Both the position numbers and the translations under genes were made by a program. Below, piece by piece: positions 27,879-35,356 of a stretch of DNA of 51,330 bases (within the stretch, counting starts at the first letter, position 1; each line of letters begins with the position of its first letter). The stretch is from Actinomycetota bacterium (lineage in GTDB: Bacteria > Actinomycetota > Actinomycetes > Streptosporangiales > Streptosporangiaceae): contig DAHUZQ010000147.1 of assembly GCA_027306495.1 (NCBI GenBank), forward strand, positions 1 to 51,330, read 5' to 3'. Below the pieces are notes generated by a model. The model was not told where the DNA came from and ran no database searches. It saw nothing but the letters and a program-made list of their open reading frames with translations.

Positions 27879-28442
27879 TCAATGACGCACTGCCGGCCAG
27901 GCGGCGGCTACCAGGTCCCGGGTGTCGCGCAGCAGTTGCGGCAGCACCCGGGTCTGGCCGACGACGGGCATGAAGTTGGTGTCGCCGCCCCAGCGTGGCA
28001 CCACGTGCTGGTGCAGGTGGGCGGCGATCCCGGCACCGGAGACCTGTCCCATGTTCATGCCGATGTTGAACCCCTGCGCACCCGACGCCTTACGCAGCGC
28101 GCTCATGGCCAGCTTGGTGTGCTCGGCCAGTTCCGCGGTCTCGGTCAGATGGAGGCCCGTGTAGTCCGCGACGTGCCGGTACGGGCAGACCATGAGGTGC
28201 CCCGCGTTGTAGGGGTAGAGGTTGAGCACCGTGTACACCAGGTCGCCGCGGGCGACGATCAGGCTCTCGCCGTCGCCCAGCGACGGGATCCGGCAGAAGG
28301 GGCACTCCTCCTCGCCCGGCCCGCTGACCCGGTTCTCCCCTTTGATGTAAGCCATCCGGTGGGGCATCCACAGGCGCGCGAACCCGTCGGGGATGCCGGC
28401 CCCGTCCTGCGCGAATTCCTCTCCCGGTGCGGGGTGGGCCAT
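27879..28442 (-). CDS. HIT-family nucleotide hydrolase/transferase
   Basis: 187 residues. The histidine triad is HLHQHVVPRW (catalytic H-x-H-x-H). CPFCRIPS supplies the Cys pair of the zinc site seen in this subgroup, and LNLYPYNAGHLMVCPYRHV is characteristic of the actinobacterial AP4A-phosphorylase-like HIT proteins found next to thrS and pgsA. It likely acts on dinucleoside polyphosphates or aminoacyl-adenylates, the latter being attractive beside a tRNA synthetase (inference). ATG 28442 starts 5 bp after the thrS stop. Residues 1-25 are not conserved, so ATG codons near residues 26 or 30 are alternatives. Confidence 0.92.
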   Translation of the reverse strand: MAHPAPGEEFAQDGAGIPDGFARLWMPHRMAYIKGENRVSGPGEEECPFCRIPSLGDGESLIVARGDLVYTVLNLYPYNAGHLMVCPYRHVADYTGLHLTETAELAEHTKLAMSALRKASGAQGFNIGMNMGQVSGAGIAAHLHQHVVPRWGGDTNFMPVVGQTRVLPQLLRDTRDLVAAAWPAVRH

Positions 28443-28447
28443 GGCGG

Positions 28448-30424
28448 TCAGACCTGGACCCGCTGCGCGACCGCGGCCACGATCTCGGTGACCGCCTCCT
28501 GCACCGGCACGCCGTTCTTTTGTTCTCCCGATCGGTAACGGAACGACACCGCTCCGGCGGCGATATCTTCCTCGCCCGCGAGCAGCATGTACGGCACCTT
28601 CTGGCGCTGGGCGTTCCGGATCTTTTTCTGCATCCGGTCGGCGCTGTCGTCGACCTCCACCCGGATGCCGTGCTCGCGCAGCTTGGCGGCGACCTTGTCC
28701 AGGTAGGGCACGTGGGTGTCGGCGATCGGTATCCCCACCACCTGCACCGGCGCCAGCCAGGGCGGGAACGCGCCCGCGTAGTGCTCCAGCAGGATGCCGA
28801 AGAACCGCTCGATCGAGCCGAACAGCGCCCGGTGGATCATGTACGGGCGCAGCCGGCTGCCGTCGGCGGCCTGGTACTCGATCCCGAACCGGCCGGGCTC
28901 CTGGAAGTCAACCTGCAAAGTGGACAGTTGCCAGCGGCGCCCGATCGCGTCCCGCACGTGCACGTCGATCTTGGGTGCGTAGAACGCGCCCTCCCCCTCC
29001 GCGATCACGTACGGCAGGCCGGAGGCGTCCAGCGCTTGCTTGAGCGCTGCCTCGGCGGCTTCCCATTCAGCCAGGTCTCCCACGTACTTCTCGGGCCGGG
29101 TGGACAGTTCCGCCGTGAACTCCGTCAGCCCGAAGTCGCGCAGCAGCCCTACCACGAAGTCCAGCAGCGACGCCAGCTCACCGGCGAGCTGCCCGGGAGT
29201 GCAGAAGATGTGGGAGTCGTCCTGGGTAAAGCCGCGGGCACGGGTCAGGCCGTGCACGACCCCGGACTTCTCGAACCGGTACACAGTGCCGAACTCGAAC
29301 AGCCGCAGCGGCAGCTCCCGGTAGGACCTGCCCCGCGACTTGTAGATCAGCACGTGCATGGGGCAGTTCATCGGCTTGGCGTAGTACTCCGCGCCCTCCA
29401 GTTCCATCGGCGGGAACATGCTGTCCTTGTAGAAGCCGAGGTGCCCGGAGGTCTCGAACAGCTCCGCCTTGGTCACGTGCGGGGTGTTGACGAACTCGTA
29501 GCCGGCTTCTTCGTGGCGGCGGCGCGAGTAGTCCTCCATGATCCGCCGGATGATGCCGCCCTTGGGGTGGAACACCGGCAGCCCGCTGCCGATCTCGGCC
29601 GGGAACGAGAAGAGGTCGAGTTCGGCGCCAAGCCTGCGATGGTCGCGCCGTTCCGCCTCGGCGAGCATGTGCAGGTACTTGTCCTGCTCGTCCCGGTTCT
29701 CCCAGGCGGTGCCGTAGATCCGCTGCAGCTGCGGGTTCTTCTCGCTGCCGCGCCAGTAGGCGCCGCCGGAGCGCATCAGCTTGAACGCGGGGATGTGCCC
29801 GGTGCCAGGCAGGTGCGGGCCACGGCACAGGTCCTTCCAGCGCAGTTCGCCGGTCCGGGCGTCAAGGTTGTCGTACATGGTCAGGTCGGCCCCGCCGACC
29901 TCCACCGATTCCTCCTCGGCGGCGCGGCCCTTAAGGCCGACGAGTTCCAGCTTGTAGGGCTCACCGGTGAGTTCCGCCCGTGCCGCCTCCTCGCTCACCA
30001 CCCGGCGCGCGAACCGCTGGCCCTGCTTGACGATCGCGCGCATCCGCTGCTCGATCGCCTTGAGATCGTCCGGGCTGAACGGCTGCGGCACGTCGAAGTC
30101 GTAGTAAAAGCCATCCTGCACCGGCGGGCCGATGCCGAGTTTGGCCTGCGGGAACAGTTCCTGCACCGCCTGGGCCATCACGTGGGCGGTGGAATGGCGC
30201 AGGATCGCCCGGCCGTCCTCGCTGCCGATCTCCACCGGTTCGACCCTGTCCCCGTCCGCGAGGGGGACGGCGAGGTCGCGGAGTTCCCCGTTGACCCGTG
30301 CGGCGATGACCTTGGCGTGCCCGGTCGTCGCGCTGGGGACGCCGAGCGCCGCGCCGGCGGTCGTGCCCGCAGCCACCACGTGCTCGCTTCCGGCGAGGAT
30401 AACGTGAAGCTGCTGGGCTGACAC
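28448..30424 (-). CDS. thrS: Threonyl-tRNA synthetase
   Basis: Class II aminoacyl-tRNA synthetase, 658 residues. Order: TGS domain (1-60), second additional domain with the editing [11 protein letters not shown] and a Cys/His set, catalytic core with [36 protein letters not shown], the zinc-ligand Cys in [12 protein letters not shown], motif 2 [18 protein letters not shown], motif 3 [12 protein letters not shown], and an anticodon-binding domain (from about 545). Length is normal. GTG 30424 has AAGGAG 5 nt upstream. No T-box leader is visible in the upstream 400 bp. Confidence 0.97.
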   Translation of the reverse strand: MSAQQLHVILAGSEHVVAAGTTAGAALGVPSATTGHAKVIAARVNGELRDLAVPLADGDRVEPVEIGSEDGRAILRHSTAHVMAQAVQELFPQAKLGIGPPVQDGFYYDFDVPQPFSPDDLKAIEQRMRAIVKQGQRFARRVVSEEAARAELTGEPYKLELVGLKGRAAEEESVEVGGADLTMYDNLDARTGELRWKDLCRGPHLPGTGHIPAFKLMRSGGAYWRGSEKNPQLQRIYGTAWENRDEQDKYLHMLAEAERRDHRRLGAELDLFSFPAEIGSGLPVFHPKGGIIRRIMEDYSRRRHEEAGYEFVNTPHVTKAELFETSGHLGFYKDSMFPPMELEGAEYYAKPMNCPMHVLIYKSRGRSYRELPLRLFEFGTVYRFEKSGVVHGLTRARGFTQDDSHIFCTPGQLAGELASLLDFVVGLLRDFGLTEFTAELSTRPEKYVGDLAEWEAAEAALKQALDASGLPYVIAEGEGAFYAPKIDVHVRDAIGRRWQLSTLQVDFQEPGRFGIEYQAADGSRLRPYMIHRALFGSIERFFGILLEHYAGAFPPWLAPVQVVGIPIADTHVPYLDKVAAKLREHGIRVEVDDSADRMQKKIRNAQRQKVPYMLLAGEEDIAAGAVSFRYRSGEQKNGVPVQEAVTEIVAAVAQRVQV

Positions 30425-30842
30425 GGTTGCTCCTTGGGGATGTGATCAAAGGCGGCCTGCTGGCCCCACAGCCCGATGCTATCGGGGGCCGGGCCTCCCC
30501 CGCGTCACGCGCCCGTCGCCGCTCATCCCCGCCCGTCGCCGCTCATCCCCGCACTTCGCCGCTCATCCCCGCACTTCGCCGCTGGGGCACGGCGCCGTCA
30601 TCTCCCATGCACCGGGCGTCTGCTGGTCACGCAGGCAGCGCCGGATGCGCTACCCTGTGGAAGCTGATGGGCTCACAGTCCCAGCGACCCTGGCGATTGG
30701 CTCTGCGGGAGAGCGCCTCGTTCACCTACCAAGGCGACTGACCGGCTGGAACCACCTCGTGGGCGATTCTCGAAAAACTTCATAGCGGGACACTGGTTGA
30801 GGTCGCAGGGATGGGCCTGGGCCAGTGGAACGAAGCGGTCAG
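30425..30842. other. 418-bp intergenic region between thrS and tRNA-Val
   Basis: No convincing gene. It must carry the thrS promoter (minus) and the tRNA promoter (plus). It holds the 20-bp tandem repeat at 30511-30583. The stretch 30657-30790 has a tRNA D-arm-like string (GGCTCTGCGGGAGAGC) but no T-loop. TACCCT at 30651-30656 could be a -10 box for a transcript with a leader of nearly 180 nt before the tRNA. Confidence 0.5.
30511..30583. repeat. 20-bp tandem repeat in the thrS upstream region
   Basis: Units start at 30511, 30531, 30551 and 30571 (last partial). Two read GCCCGTCGCCGCTCATCCCC and the next begin GCACTTCGCC with the same second half. The array ends about 85 bp upstream of the thrS start, so it may lie in the thrS leader or promoter. 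Confidence 0.9.
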
Positions 30843-30917
30843 GGGCCGTTGGCTCAGCGGTAGAGCGCTGCCTTCACACGGCAGAGGTCGCTGGTTCGAA
30901 CCCAGCACGGCCCACCA
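30843..30917 (+). tRNA. tRNA-Val (anticodon CAC)
   Basis: Full cloverleaf: acceptor GGGCCGT/ACGGCCC, D-arm GCTC/GAGC, anticodon stem CTGCC/GGCAG with loop TTCACAC, T-arm GCTGG-TTCGAAC-CCAGC, discriminator A, and an encoded CCA end. The CAC anticodon reads GUG. Confidence 0.95.
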
Positions 30918-30995
30918 AACCAGAGCAGGCGAGCCCGCAGGTTGTTTGCGCACCTTCCGGGCTGACCCACTGAGCGCTGCCTCGCGGTCACCGCG

Positions 30996-31994
30996 TCAAG
31001 GACGGCCCTCCCGGCCCTCGCTTCCGAAGATGTGGGCGCGGTGCCAGTCGAGGTACTTGCGGGCGGGCGGTTGTGCTCCGGGTGGCAAGAGGAGCGTTTC
31101 ACGCAGCGGCGGTCGCCCGTAGTACTGGCGGGTGAGGGGGTCGGCTTCGACTGCGTCCGCGAGGGGCGGGGCCAGGTGGATGCGCAGCCCGCCGTTGACG
31201 CTGAGCAGGCCGGTGTCGAACGCGACGTCGTGGGCGGGGCAGGCGGCAAGTCCGTTGCGGGTGTCGAGGCGTTCGGTGGGGGTGCTGTCTCGCCAGGGCT
31301 TGATGTGCCCGGCCAGCAGCATCCGTTTCCCGCCGAATGAAGCGGGTGACAGGCCGCAGAACACGCACCGGCCGCCGCAGTTGGCCATGACCTGCTGGGC
31401 GAAGAGGTGCTGGCCAACTCGGGCGGCTGCCAGCAGGATCCGTTCGGTCTCCCGGTCGCCGGGGTCACCGTCACCGGCCAGGGTACGGGCGGCCCGTTCC
31501 CGCAACTCGGCTTCCAGCACTGAGACGTCGAGTTCGTCCTGGCCGAGCAGGGCCAGTTCCCCGCCGTCCTCCAGGTAGAGGAAGTCGGGAAGCCGGCCTG
31601 GGCCGATACCTTCGGCCCTGGCGGCATGCAACAGCAACCGGTACGTGCGGGTGAAGCGCGCGGGGCTTTCCCGCAGCATCGCCCCCGCCAGGACATCCCA
31701 TTTCCCACCGTGGGAGCGGGACCCATCGAGGTTGGCCATTTTCGCCAGCACGCTTGACGGGGGCCGGGAGAACAGCCGGGCCACAGACGGGACAGGCTCC
31801 GGGGCATGGTGGGCGGTGCTGCCGCCGAAATGGCGGTGATTCACCACGAAGGAGGCCGCAAGACACAGCAACGTCTCCACCGGCATAAAGGCCACCTGCC
31901 GTCCCGCGGAGACCGGGCGGCGCCCCAGCAGGGACCGAAACTGCACGCGCGCCTGCCCGGACGTAATGTCCAGATAGTCGGCGAGATCGGCCAC
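30996..31994 (-). CDS. HNH endonuclease
   Basis: 332 residues. The C-terminal HNH domain (about 205-270) is clear: a CVFC zinc knuckle, LLAGHIKPWRDSTP (first His), RLDTRNGLAACPAHDVAFD (Asn and final His). The N-terminal 180 residues have no family I recognise, though the first 20 (DYLDITSGQARVQFRSLLG) could be helical. Such HNH_2-type proteins are often solitary actinobacterial nucleases, possibly anti-phage or restriction-like; no methyltransferase partner is nearby. GTG 31994 has no good ribosome site, so it may be leaderless. It lies antisense just downstream of tRNA-Val. Confidence 0.82.
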   Translation of the reverse strand: MADLADYLDITSGQARVQFRSLLGRRPVSAGRQVAFMPVETLLCLAASFVVNHRHFGGSTAHHAPEPVPSVARLFSRPPSSVLAKMANLDGSRSHGGKWDVLAGAMLRESPARFTRTYRLLLHAARAEGIGPGRLPDFLYLEDGGELALLGQDELDVSVLEAELRERAARTLAGDGDPGDRETERILLAAARVGQHLFAQQVMANCGGRCVFCGLSPASFGGKRMLLAGHIKPWRDSTPTERLDTRNGLAACPAHDVAFDTGLLSVNGGLRIHLAPPLADAVEADPLTRQYYGRPPLRETLLLPPGAQPPARKYLDWHRAHIFGSEGREGRP

Positions 31995-32752
31995 GCGGCG
32001 ACGTTACCGCCGGGCTGATGGGCTGAGGAGGCCCAAGCGGCCGACGCCGACTTATCCGCCACGCTTCGGTCTGGCACTGGCAGCCGACGTCGCGCTCACT
32101 ACCGCCTCGAAGACCTGGTCAGGCACTGGGCCGGAGAGTGTTCGAGGCCGTCATCGAGCAGCCGGGCCCGATGACGCGGTTCCCTTACCTCACCCGGTTC
32201 AGGCTAGCTCGCCGGCGCACCACGCGGGGGGCTCAGCCGAGCCATCCGAGTGCGCTTCGCCCGCCATGCCGCGCTGCCCCGCCCCAGCCGGCGGTCAGTG
32301 CGCGCAATCATCGAAAAGTTGCAGGTTTCCCGTCCAGATTTATCCGGATTTATAACTCCAAATTCACATTCTAAGCGTCAATTTTGAGTCTCACCGGCCC
32401 GTATGCTTCTTGCGCAATGCGATATAGGATGAGGCTGCGCTACAACCACATACCCCGTCATCACGGGAAACATGACAGCCTCTTTGTCCCCCCGGGGAGG
32501 CAGCATGAGACCAAGGTCACATGGCGCCCATGATCGCCATGAGCCCACGACAGGGCCGGTTGATCCGGGCAGATCACACCCGCCCGCGGGGATCACGCTT
32601 TGCAAATCCGTGACAGAGGTTAGGCCAAGGATCAATCGCGGAATCCTCTTCTTGATGAGACTGCAACCCTCGTCTGTCCGCCCCCCCCGCAAGACTGCTG
32701 GACCCACCAGGCCCAACGTTTCCGGGACACCGACGCAAAGGTTTGACGAGAT
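31995..32752. other. 758-bp intergenic region upstream of ssgB
   Basis: I find no supportable gene. Positions 32285-32440 are strikingly AT-rich for this window (stretches such as TTTATAACTCCAAATT). Stem-loop CCCGT-CATC-ACGGG lies at 32454-32467 and a C-run/G-run symmetry (CCCCCCGGGG) near 32488. The AT-rich patch is the likeliest place for ssgB promoters and regulator sites, giving a leader of 300 nt or more. Confidence 0.45.
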
Positions 32753-33169
32753 ATGAACATTAGTGCCACCGTCGCAGCCGAACTCAGTCTTAACCTTGTT
32801 GTCCCCGACCACGGACGAGTTCCGCTGACGGCCAGTCTCTGCTACCAAGGTGACGATCCTTACGCGATCCGGATGGCCTTCCATGTGGGCACCGGCGACC
32901 CAGTCGAGTGGATCTTCGCGCGGGAGCTGCTGGCCCAGGGCATGGACTCCATCACCGGTGACGGTGACGTTCGTGTCTGGCCCGGTGCACCGTCCGACGA
33001 TGTGATCAACATTTCCCTATCGTCACCATTCGGGCAGGCGGAATTCGAAGCGCCGCTCACGGCGCTGTCCGCGTTCCTGGTGCGCACGTTCGAGATAGTC
33101 CCGGCGGGCCAGGAGGACGCTTTCGTCGACATCGACGGCGAACTGGACGCATTGCTCCGCTCTGGGTGA
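32753..33169 (+). CDS. ssgB: SsgA-like sporulation/cell-division protein, SsgB type
   Basis: SsgA-like proteins occur only in morphologically complex actinomycetes; SsgB recruits FtsZ to sporulation septum sites. The 138-residue protein matches SsgB over its length: VPLTASLCYQGDDPYAIRMA, FHVGTGDPVEWIFARELL, GMDSITGDGDVRVWPGAP and SPFGQAEFEAPLTALSAFL. The start is ATG 32753, 4 nt after a weak GACGAG. As I recall, ssgB also lies a short way from thrS in Streptomyces coelicolor, which supports SsgB orthology over the other paralogues. Its last bases and stop codon are the first unit of a 16-bp tandem repeat. Confidence 0.92.
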   Translation: MNISATVAAELSLNLVVPDHGRVPLTASLCYQGDDPYAIRMAFHVGTGDPVEWIFARELLAQGMDSITGDGDVRVWPGAPSDDVINISLSSPFGQAEFEAPLTALSAFLVRTFEIVPAGQEDAFVDIDGELDALLRSG

Positions 33170-33206
33170 CCGGGGCTCTGGGTGACCGGGGCTCTGGGTG
33201 ACCGGG
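33159..33206. repeat. 16-bp tandem repeat covering the ssgB stop codon
   Basis: Three copies of GCTCTGGGTGACCGGG start at 33159, 33175 and 33191. The first contains the ssgB TGA (33167-33169), so the gene end was duplicated into its 3' flank. Confidence 0.92.
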
Positions 33207-33281
33207 GCGGTTGCCATGCCCCGGCCGGGTTACGGCGCGCGGCGGCTACCACGGGTCCAGGTAGCTACGGGCGGCGCGAGT

Positions 33282-33309
33282 TTGCTCGCGTGCGCGGATC
33301 GGCTAGAGT
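33282..33309 (+). promoter_or_regulatory. Promoter of the tRNA-Gly/Cys/Val operon
   Basis: TTGCTC (33282-33287) and TAGAGT (33304-33309) are 16 bp apart and fit a vegetative sigma-70 promoter. The tRNA-Gly begins about 60 bp downstream, and no other promoter-like pair lies closer. Confidence 0.55.
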
Positions 33310-33368
33310 CTGTCCAGTCAGGTCGGCCCAGTCCGGCCTGGGCTGCCCGCACTCAGGCGGGCGCGCAT

Positions 33369-33441
33369 GCGGACGTGGCTCAGTTGGTAGAGCATCACCT
33401 TGCCAAGGTGAGGGTCGCGGGTTCGAATCCCGTCGTCCGCT
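33369..33441 (+). tRNA. tRNA-Gly (anticodon GCC)
   Basis: Acceptor GCGGACG/CGTCCGC, D-arm GCTC/GAGC, anticodon stem TCACC/GGTGA with loop TTGCCAA, T-arm GCGGG-TTCGAAT-CCCGT, discriminator T. CCA is not encoded. First gene of a three-tRNA operon. Confidence 0.95.
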
Positions 33442-33525
33442 CGGAGGCGCCGGACGCCGTTTCGCGCGGCCGAAGGTCCACACGGCTCCCGGGCAGCCCG
33501 AACGGTCCCGATCCGGGGCCGGTGC

Positions 33526-33597
33526 GGCGGAGTGGCCGAGTGGCTTAGGCAAGGGCCTGCAAAGCCCTGTACGCGGGTTCGATTCCCGCCTCCGCCT
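33526..33597 (+). tRNA. tRNA-Cys (anticodon GCA)
   Basis: Acceptor GGCGGAG/CTCCGCC, anticodon stem AGGGC/GCCCT with loop CTGCAAA, T-arm GCGGG-TTCGATT-CCCGC, discriminator T. CCA is not encoded. It lies 84 bp after tRNA-Gly and 3 bp before tRNA-Val. Confidence 0.94.
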
Positions 33598-33600
33598 CGA

Positions 33601-33675
33601 GGGCGGTTAGCTCAGTGGGAGAGCGCTACCTTGACACGGTAGAGGTCACTGGTTCAATCCCAGTATCGCCCACCA
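33601..33675 (+). tRNA. tRNA-Val (anticodon GAC)
   Basis: Acceptor GGGCGGT/ATCGCCC (one G-U pair), D-arm GCTC/GAGC, anticodon stem CTACC/GGTAG with loop TTGACAC, T-arm ACTGG-TTCAATC-CCAGT, discriminator A, encoded CCA. Its GAC anticodon complements the CAC isoacceptor at 30843. Confidence 0.95.
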
Positions 33676-33688
33676 GTTTTCCCAGGTG

Positions 33689-33722
33689 AGAGCCCGGTTT
33701 CCGGACACGGAAACCGGGCTCT
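33689..33722 (+). terminator. Strong hairpin terminator of the tRNA operon
   Basis: A perfect 15-bp stem (33689-33703 with 33708-33722) and loop GACA begin 14 bp after tRNA-Val; CATCGTTT follows. It is the clearest factor-independent terminator-like structure in the window and also separates the operon from the PPOX gene. Confidence 0.9.
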
Positions 33723-33809
33723 ACATCGTTTGACGGTGAGAATTCCGGCATCCGGCGGCCCCAGCCGAGTCAGCGGGTCGCCGGGCAGCCGAGCAGGCTC
33801 CGGCGCAAG

Positions 33810-34220
33810 TCAGCGCAGCGGCTCGGGCCGCACCTCGCTCAGTTCATAGTGAAGCGTCTGCGTGCGCATGAGCAGGTGCGAGAGCGGAACCAGGACGCCG
33901 TGCAGGACGGGATACTTGCGGGCGAGCAGCTTCGACGCGGCGCCGGCTTCCGCGCCGTGCAACAGGTGCGCCTGCGCGTGCACCGCCGGCCCGGTGGGCT
34001 TGCCCCGCATCGTCGAGGGGGCGAACCGCACCTCGGGGAAGTTCCGCAGCCGCTTGCTCTTCCACGCCTTGTCATAGGTGCGGACATACGCCTTATCTCC
34101 CCGCACGGCGATGCTGACCGGCGTCCCCACCCAGGTTCCGTCACGCTTCCTGGTCTCCAGCATGATCGTGGCCTGGGTGACGAACGGCTGTAGCTGGCCG
34201 GATACGGGCGGCTGAGACAT
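33810..34220 (-). CDS. PPOX-class F420-dependent oxidoreductase
   Basis: Split-barrel flavin/F420-binding protein of 136 residues. Family sequence: QATIMLETRKRDGTWVGTPV, KAYVRTYDKAWKSKRLRN and VRFAPSTMRGKPTGPAV, typical of the PPOX/F420 group. Probably reduces or oxidises a small organic substrate with F420H2; substrate unknown. ATG 34220 has GAGGG 5 nt upstream; longer in-frame readings run antisense through the sigma-factor gene. It is divergent from an ECF41-type sigma factor, and the shared region carries that sigma's promoter signature pointing at this gene, so it is the probable target. Confidence 0.85.
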   Translation of the reverse strand: MSQPPVSGQLQPFVTQATIMLETRKRDGTWVGTPVSIAVRGDKAYVRTYDKAWKSKRLRNFPEVRFAPSTMRGKPTGPAVHAQAHLLHGAEAGAASKLLARKYPVLHGVLVPLSHLLMRTQTLHYELSEVRPEPLR

Positions 34221-34266
34221 GGCACCCTCACTCGCTTTCTCGTGCTGGACCGTTCTTCCACCCTTC

Positions 34267-34293
34267 GACGACAGACCGGCATTCCCTGTGACA
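34267..34293 (-). promoter_or_regulatory. ECF41-type promoter for the PPOX oxidoreductase
   Basis: On the minus strand TGTCACA (34293-34287) and CGTC (34270-34267) are 16 nt apart. From memory of the published ECF41 group analysis, this is the signature promoter (TGTCACA, N16, CGTC). Transcription would start near 34260 and give a leader of about 40 nt. Confidence 0.7.
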
Positions 34294-34340
34294 GCACGGC
34301 GGGCCTTCCTTGAGAGATCACGGCGTGGTTGCATCACGAC

Positions 34341-35258
34341 ATGGCTGACCGCGTGGCGGAAACCCGGGAACTGCGGCCGTTGATGTTCTCGATCGCCTAC
34401 CGGATGCTGGGCAGCGTCACGGAGGCCGAGGACATCGTGCAGGAGGCGTTCCTGCGCCTGCACACCAGCGCACCTGCCGACGTGCGCTCCGCGGAGGCGT
34501 ATGCGGTCACCGTCACCACCCGCCTCGCGATCGATGCGTTGCGCTCGGCCCGACGCCGCCGCGACCAGTACGTCGGCCCATGGCTGCCCGAGCCCTGGGT
34601 CGAGTCTGCGCAGCAGGACCCGGCGTCCCGGCTGGAGATGGATGAAACCGTCTCGGTCGCCTTCCTGGTGCTGCTGGAGACGCTGTCGCCGGTGGAGCGG
34701 GCGGTCCTGCTGCTGCGCGAGGTGCTCGGCTACTCCTACGCCGAGGTCGCCACCGTGGTCGGCAGGAGCGAGAGCGCCTGCCGGCAGGCGATGCACCGGG
34801 CGCACCTGCGTATCCGGGACAGCCGGCCCCGCTACACGGCATCCGCCGCCGAGCGGGAGCGGCTGGCGGGCCGGTTCTTCGCCGCCGTCCATGACGGCGA
34901 TGTGGCGGCGCTCGAAGAACTGCTCGCCCGCGATGTGACCTTCTACGGCGATGGTGGCGGCAAAGCTCCCGCCGTCCGTCAGCCCGTGGCCGGGCGCGTG
35001 GCGGTCCTCCGGTTCATCTGCGGGCTCGCCCGGCAGGCGGACCGCCTGCACTTCGCGCTGGCGCCCGTGTCCGTGAACGGCCAGCCCGGCGCCCAATTTT
35101 CCGCACCTGACGGCAGCATCCTCGGGGTACTGTCGCTGGGAATCGGTGACGGCCGCATCGTCACCCTTTACAACCAGATCAACCCGGACAAACTCCGCCA
35201 CCTCGGCACGGGCGGTGACCTGGCCGCGTGGACCGCGGGCGAACCCGGCGGTCAGTGA
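34341..35258 (+). CDS. ECF41-family sigma factor (SigJ-like) with SnoaL-like C-terminal domain
   Basis: About 305 residues. Sigma region 2 (AYRMLGSVTEAEDIVQEAFL) and region 4 (LGYSYAEVATVVGRSESACR) are joined by a linker with WLPEP, and the C-terminal SnoaL-like domain contains DGGGK and near its end NPDKL. These three short motifs define ECF41. In that group the fused domain, not a separate anti-sigma, controls activity. No anti-sigma gene is adjacent. Starts: ATG 34341 is chosen; TTG 34329 is in frame with GAGAG 12 nt upstream, and neither site is strong. ECF41 genes usually lie next to an oxidoreductase-type target, here the divergent PPOX gene. Confidence 0.9.
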   Translation: MADRVAETRELRPLMFSIAYRMLGSVTEAEDIVQEAFLRLHTSAPADVRSAEAYAVTVTTRLAIDALRSARRRRDQYVGPWLPEPWVESAQQDPASRLEMDETVSVAFLVLLETLSPVERAVLLLREVLGYSYAEVATVVGRSESACRQAMHRAHLRIRDSRPRYTASAAERERLAGRFFAAVHDGDVAALEELLARDVTFYGDGGGKAPAVRQPVAGRVAVLRFICGLARQADRLHFALAPVSVNGQPGAQFSAPDGSILGVLSLGIGDGRIVTLYNQINPDKLRHLGTGGDLAAWTAGEPGGQ

Positions 35259-35356
35259 CGCGGGATTGGCCGGCATGTTCACGGCAGATCCGCCGCAATC
35301 CCCCAGCCCGGCCTATACCGGGCGCACCCGGTCCAGCCAAGGGAAACGGCCACCGC

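Noticed and set aside
28427-30421. A 664-codon open frame on the plus strand opposite thrS
   Set aside because: It lies entirely antisense to an intact, well-conserved synthetase; open antisense frames are normal in GC-rich coding DNA.
30690-30790. A tRNA, T-box or glycine-riboswitch element before tRNA-Val
   Set aside because: Only a D-arm-like string is present. The T-loop, the T-box consensus on the thrS strand and the paired GAGAG/CTCTC of a glycine riboswitch were not found.
32472-32756. A 94-codon plus-strand frame ending at the ssgB start
   Set aside because: Composition does not look coding and no motif is seen; the region is better explained as the ssgB leader.
32378-32884. A 168-codon minus-strand frame across the ssgB 5' region
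   Set aside because: It overlaps the ssgB start on the other strand and has no family resemblance.
30425-33809. An integrated element bounded by tRNA genes
   Set aside because: No integrase, no second copy of a tRNA 3' end and no att-like repeat was seen, and ssgB and the tRNAs belong to the conserved backbone.
33810-35282. A 490-codon minus-strand frame covering the sigma-factor gene and the PPOX gene
   Set aside because: Only its last 136 codons resemble a protein family; the first 350 are the antisense of the sigma factor. The start was set at 34220.
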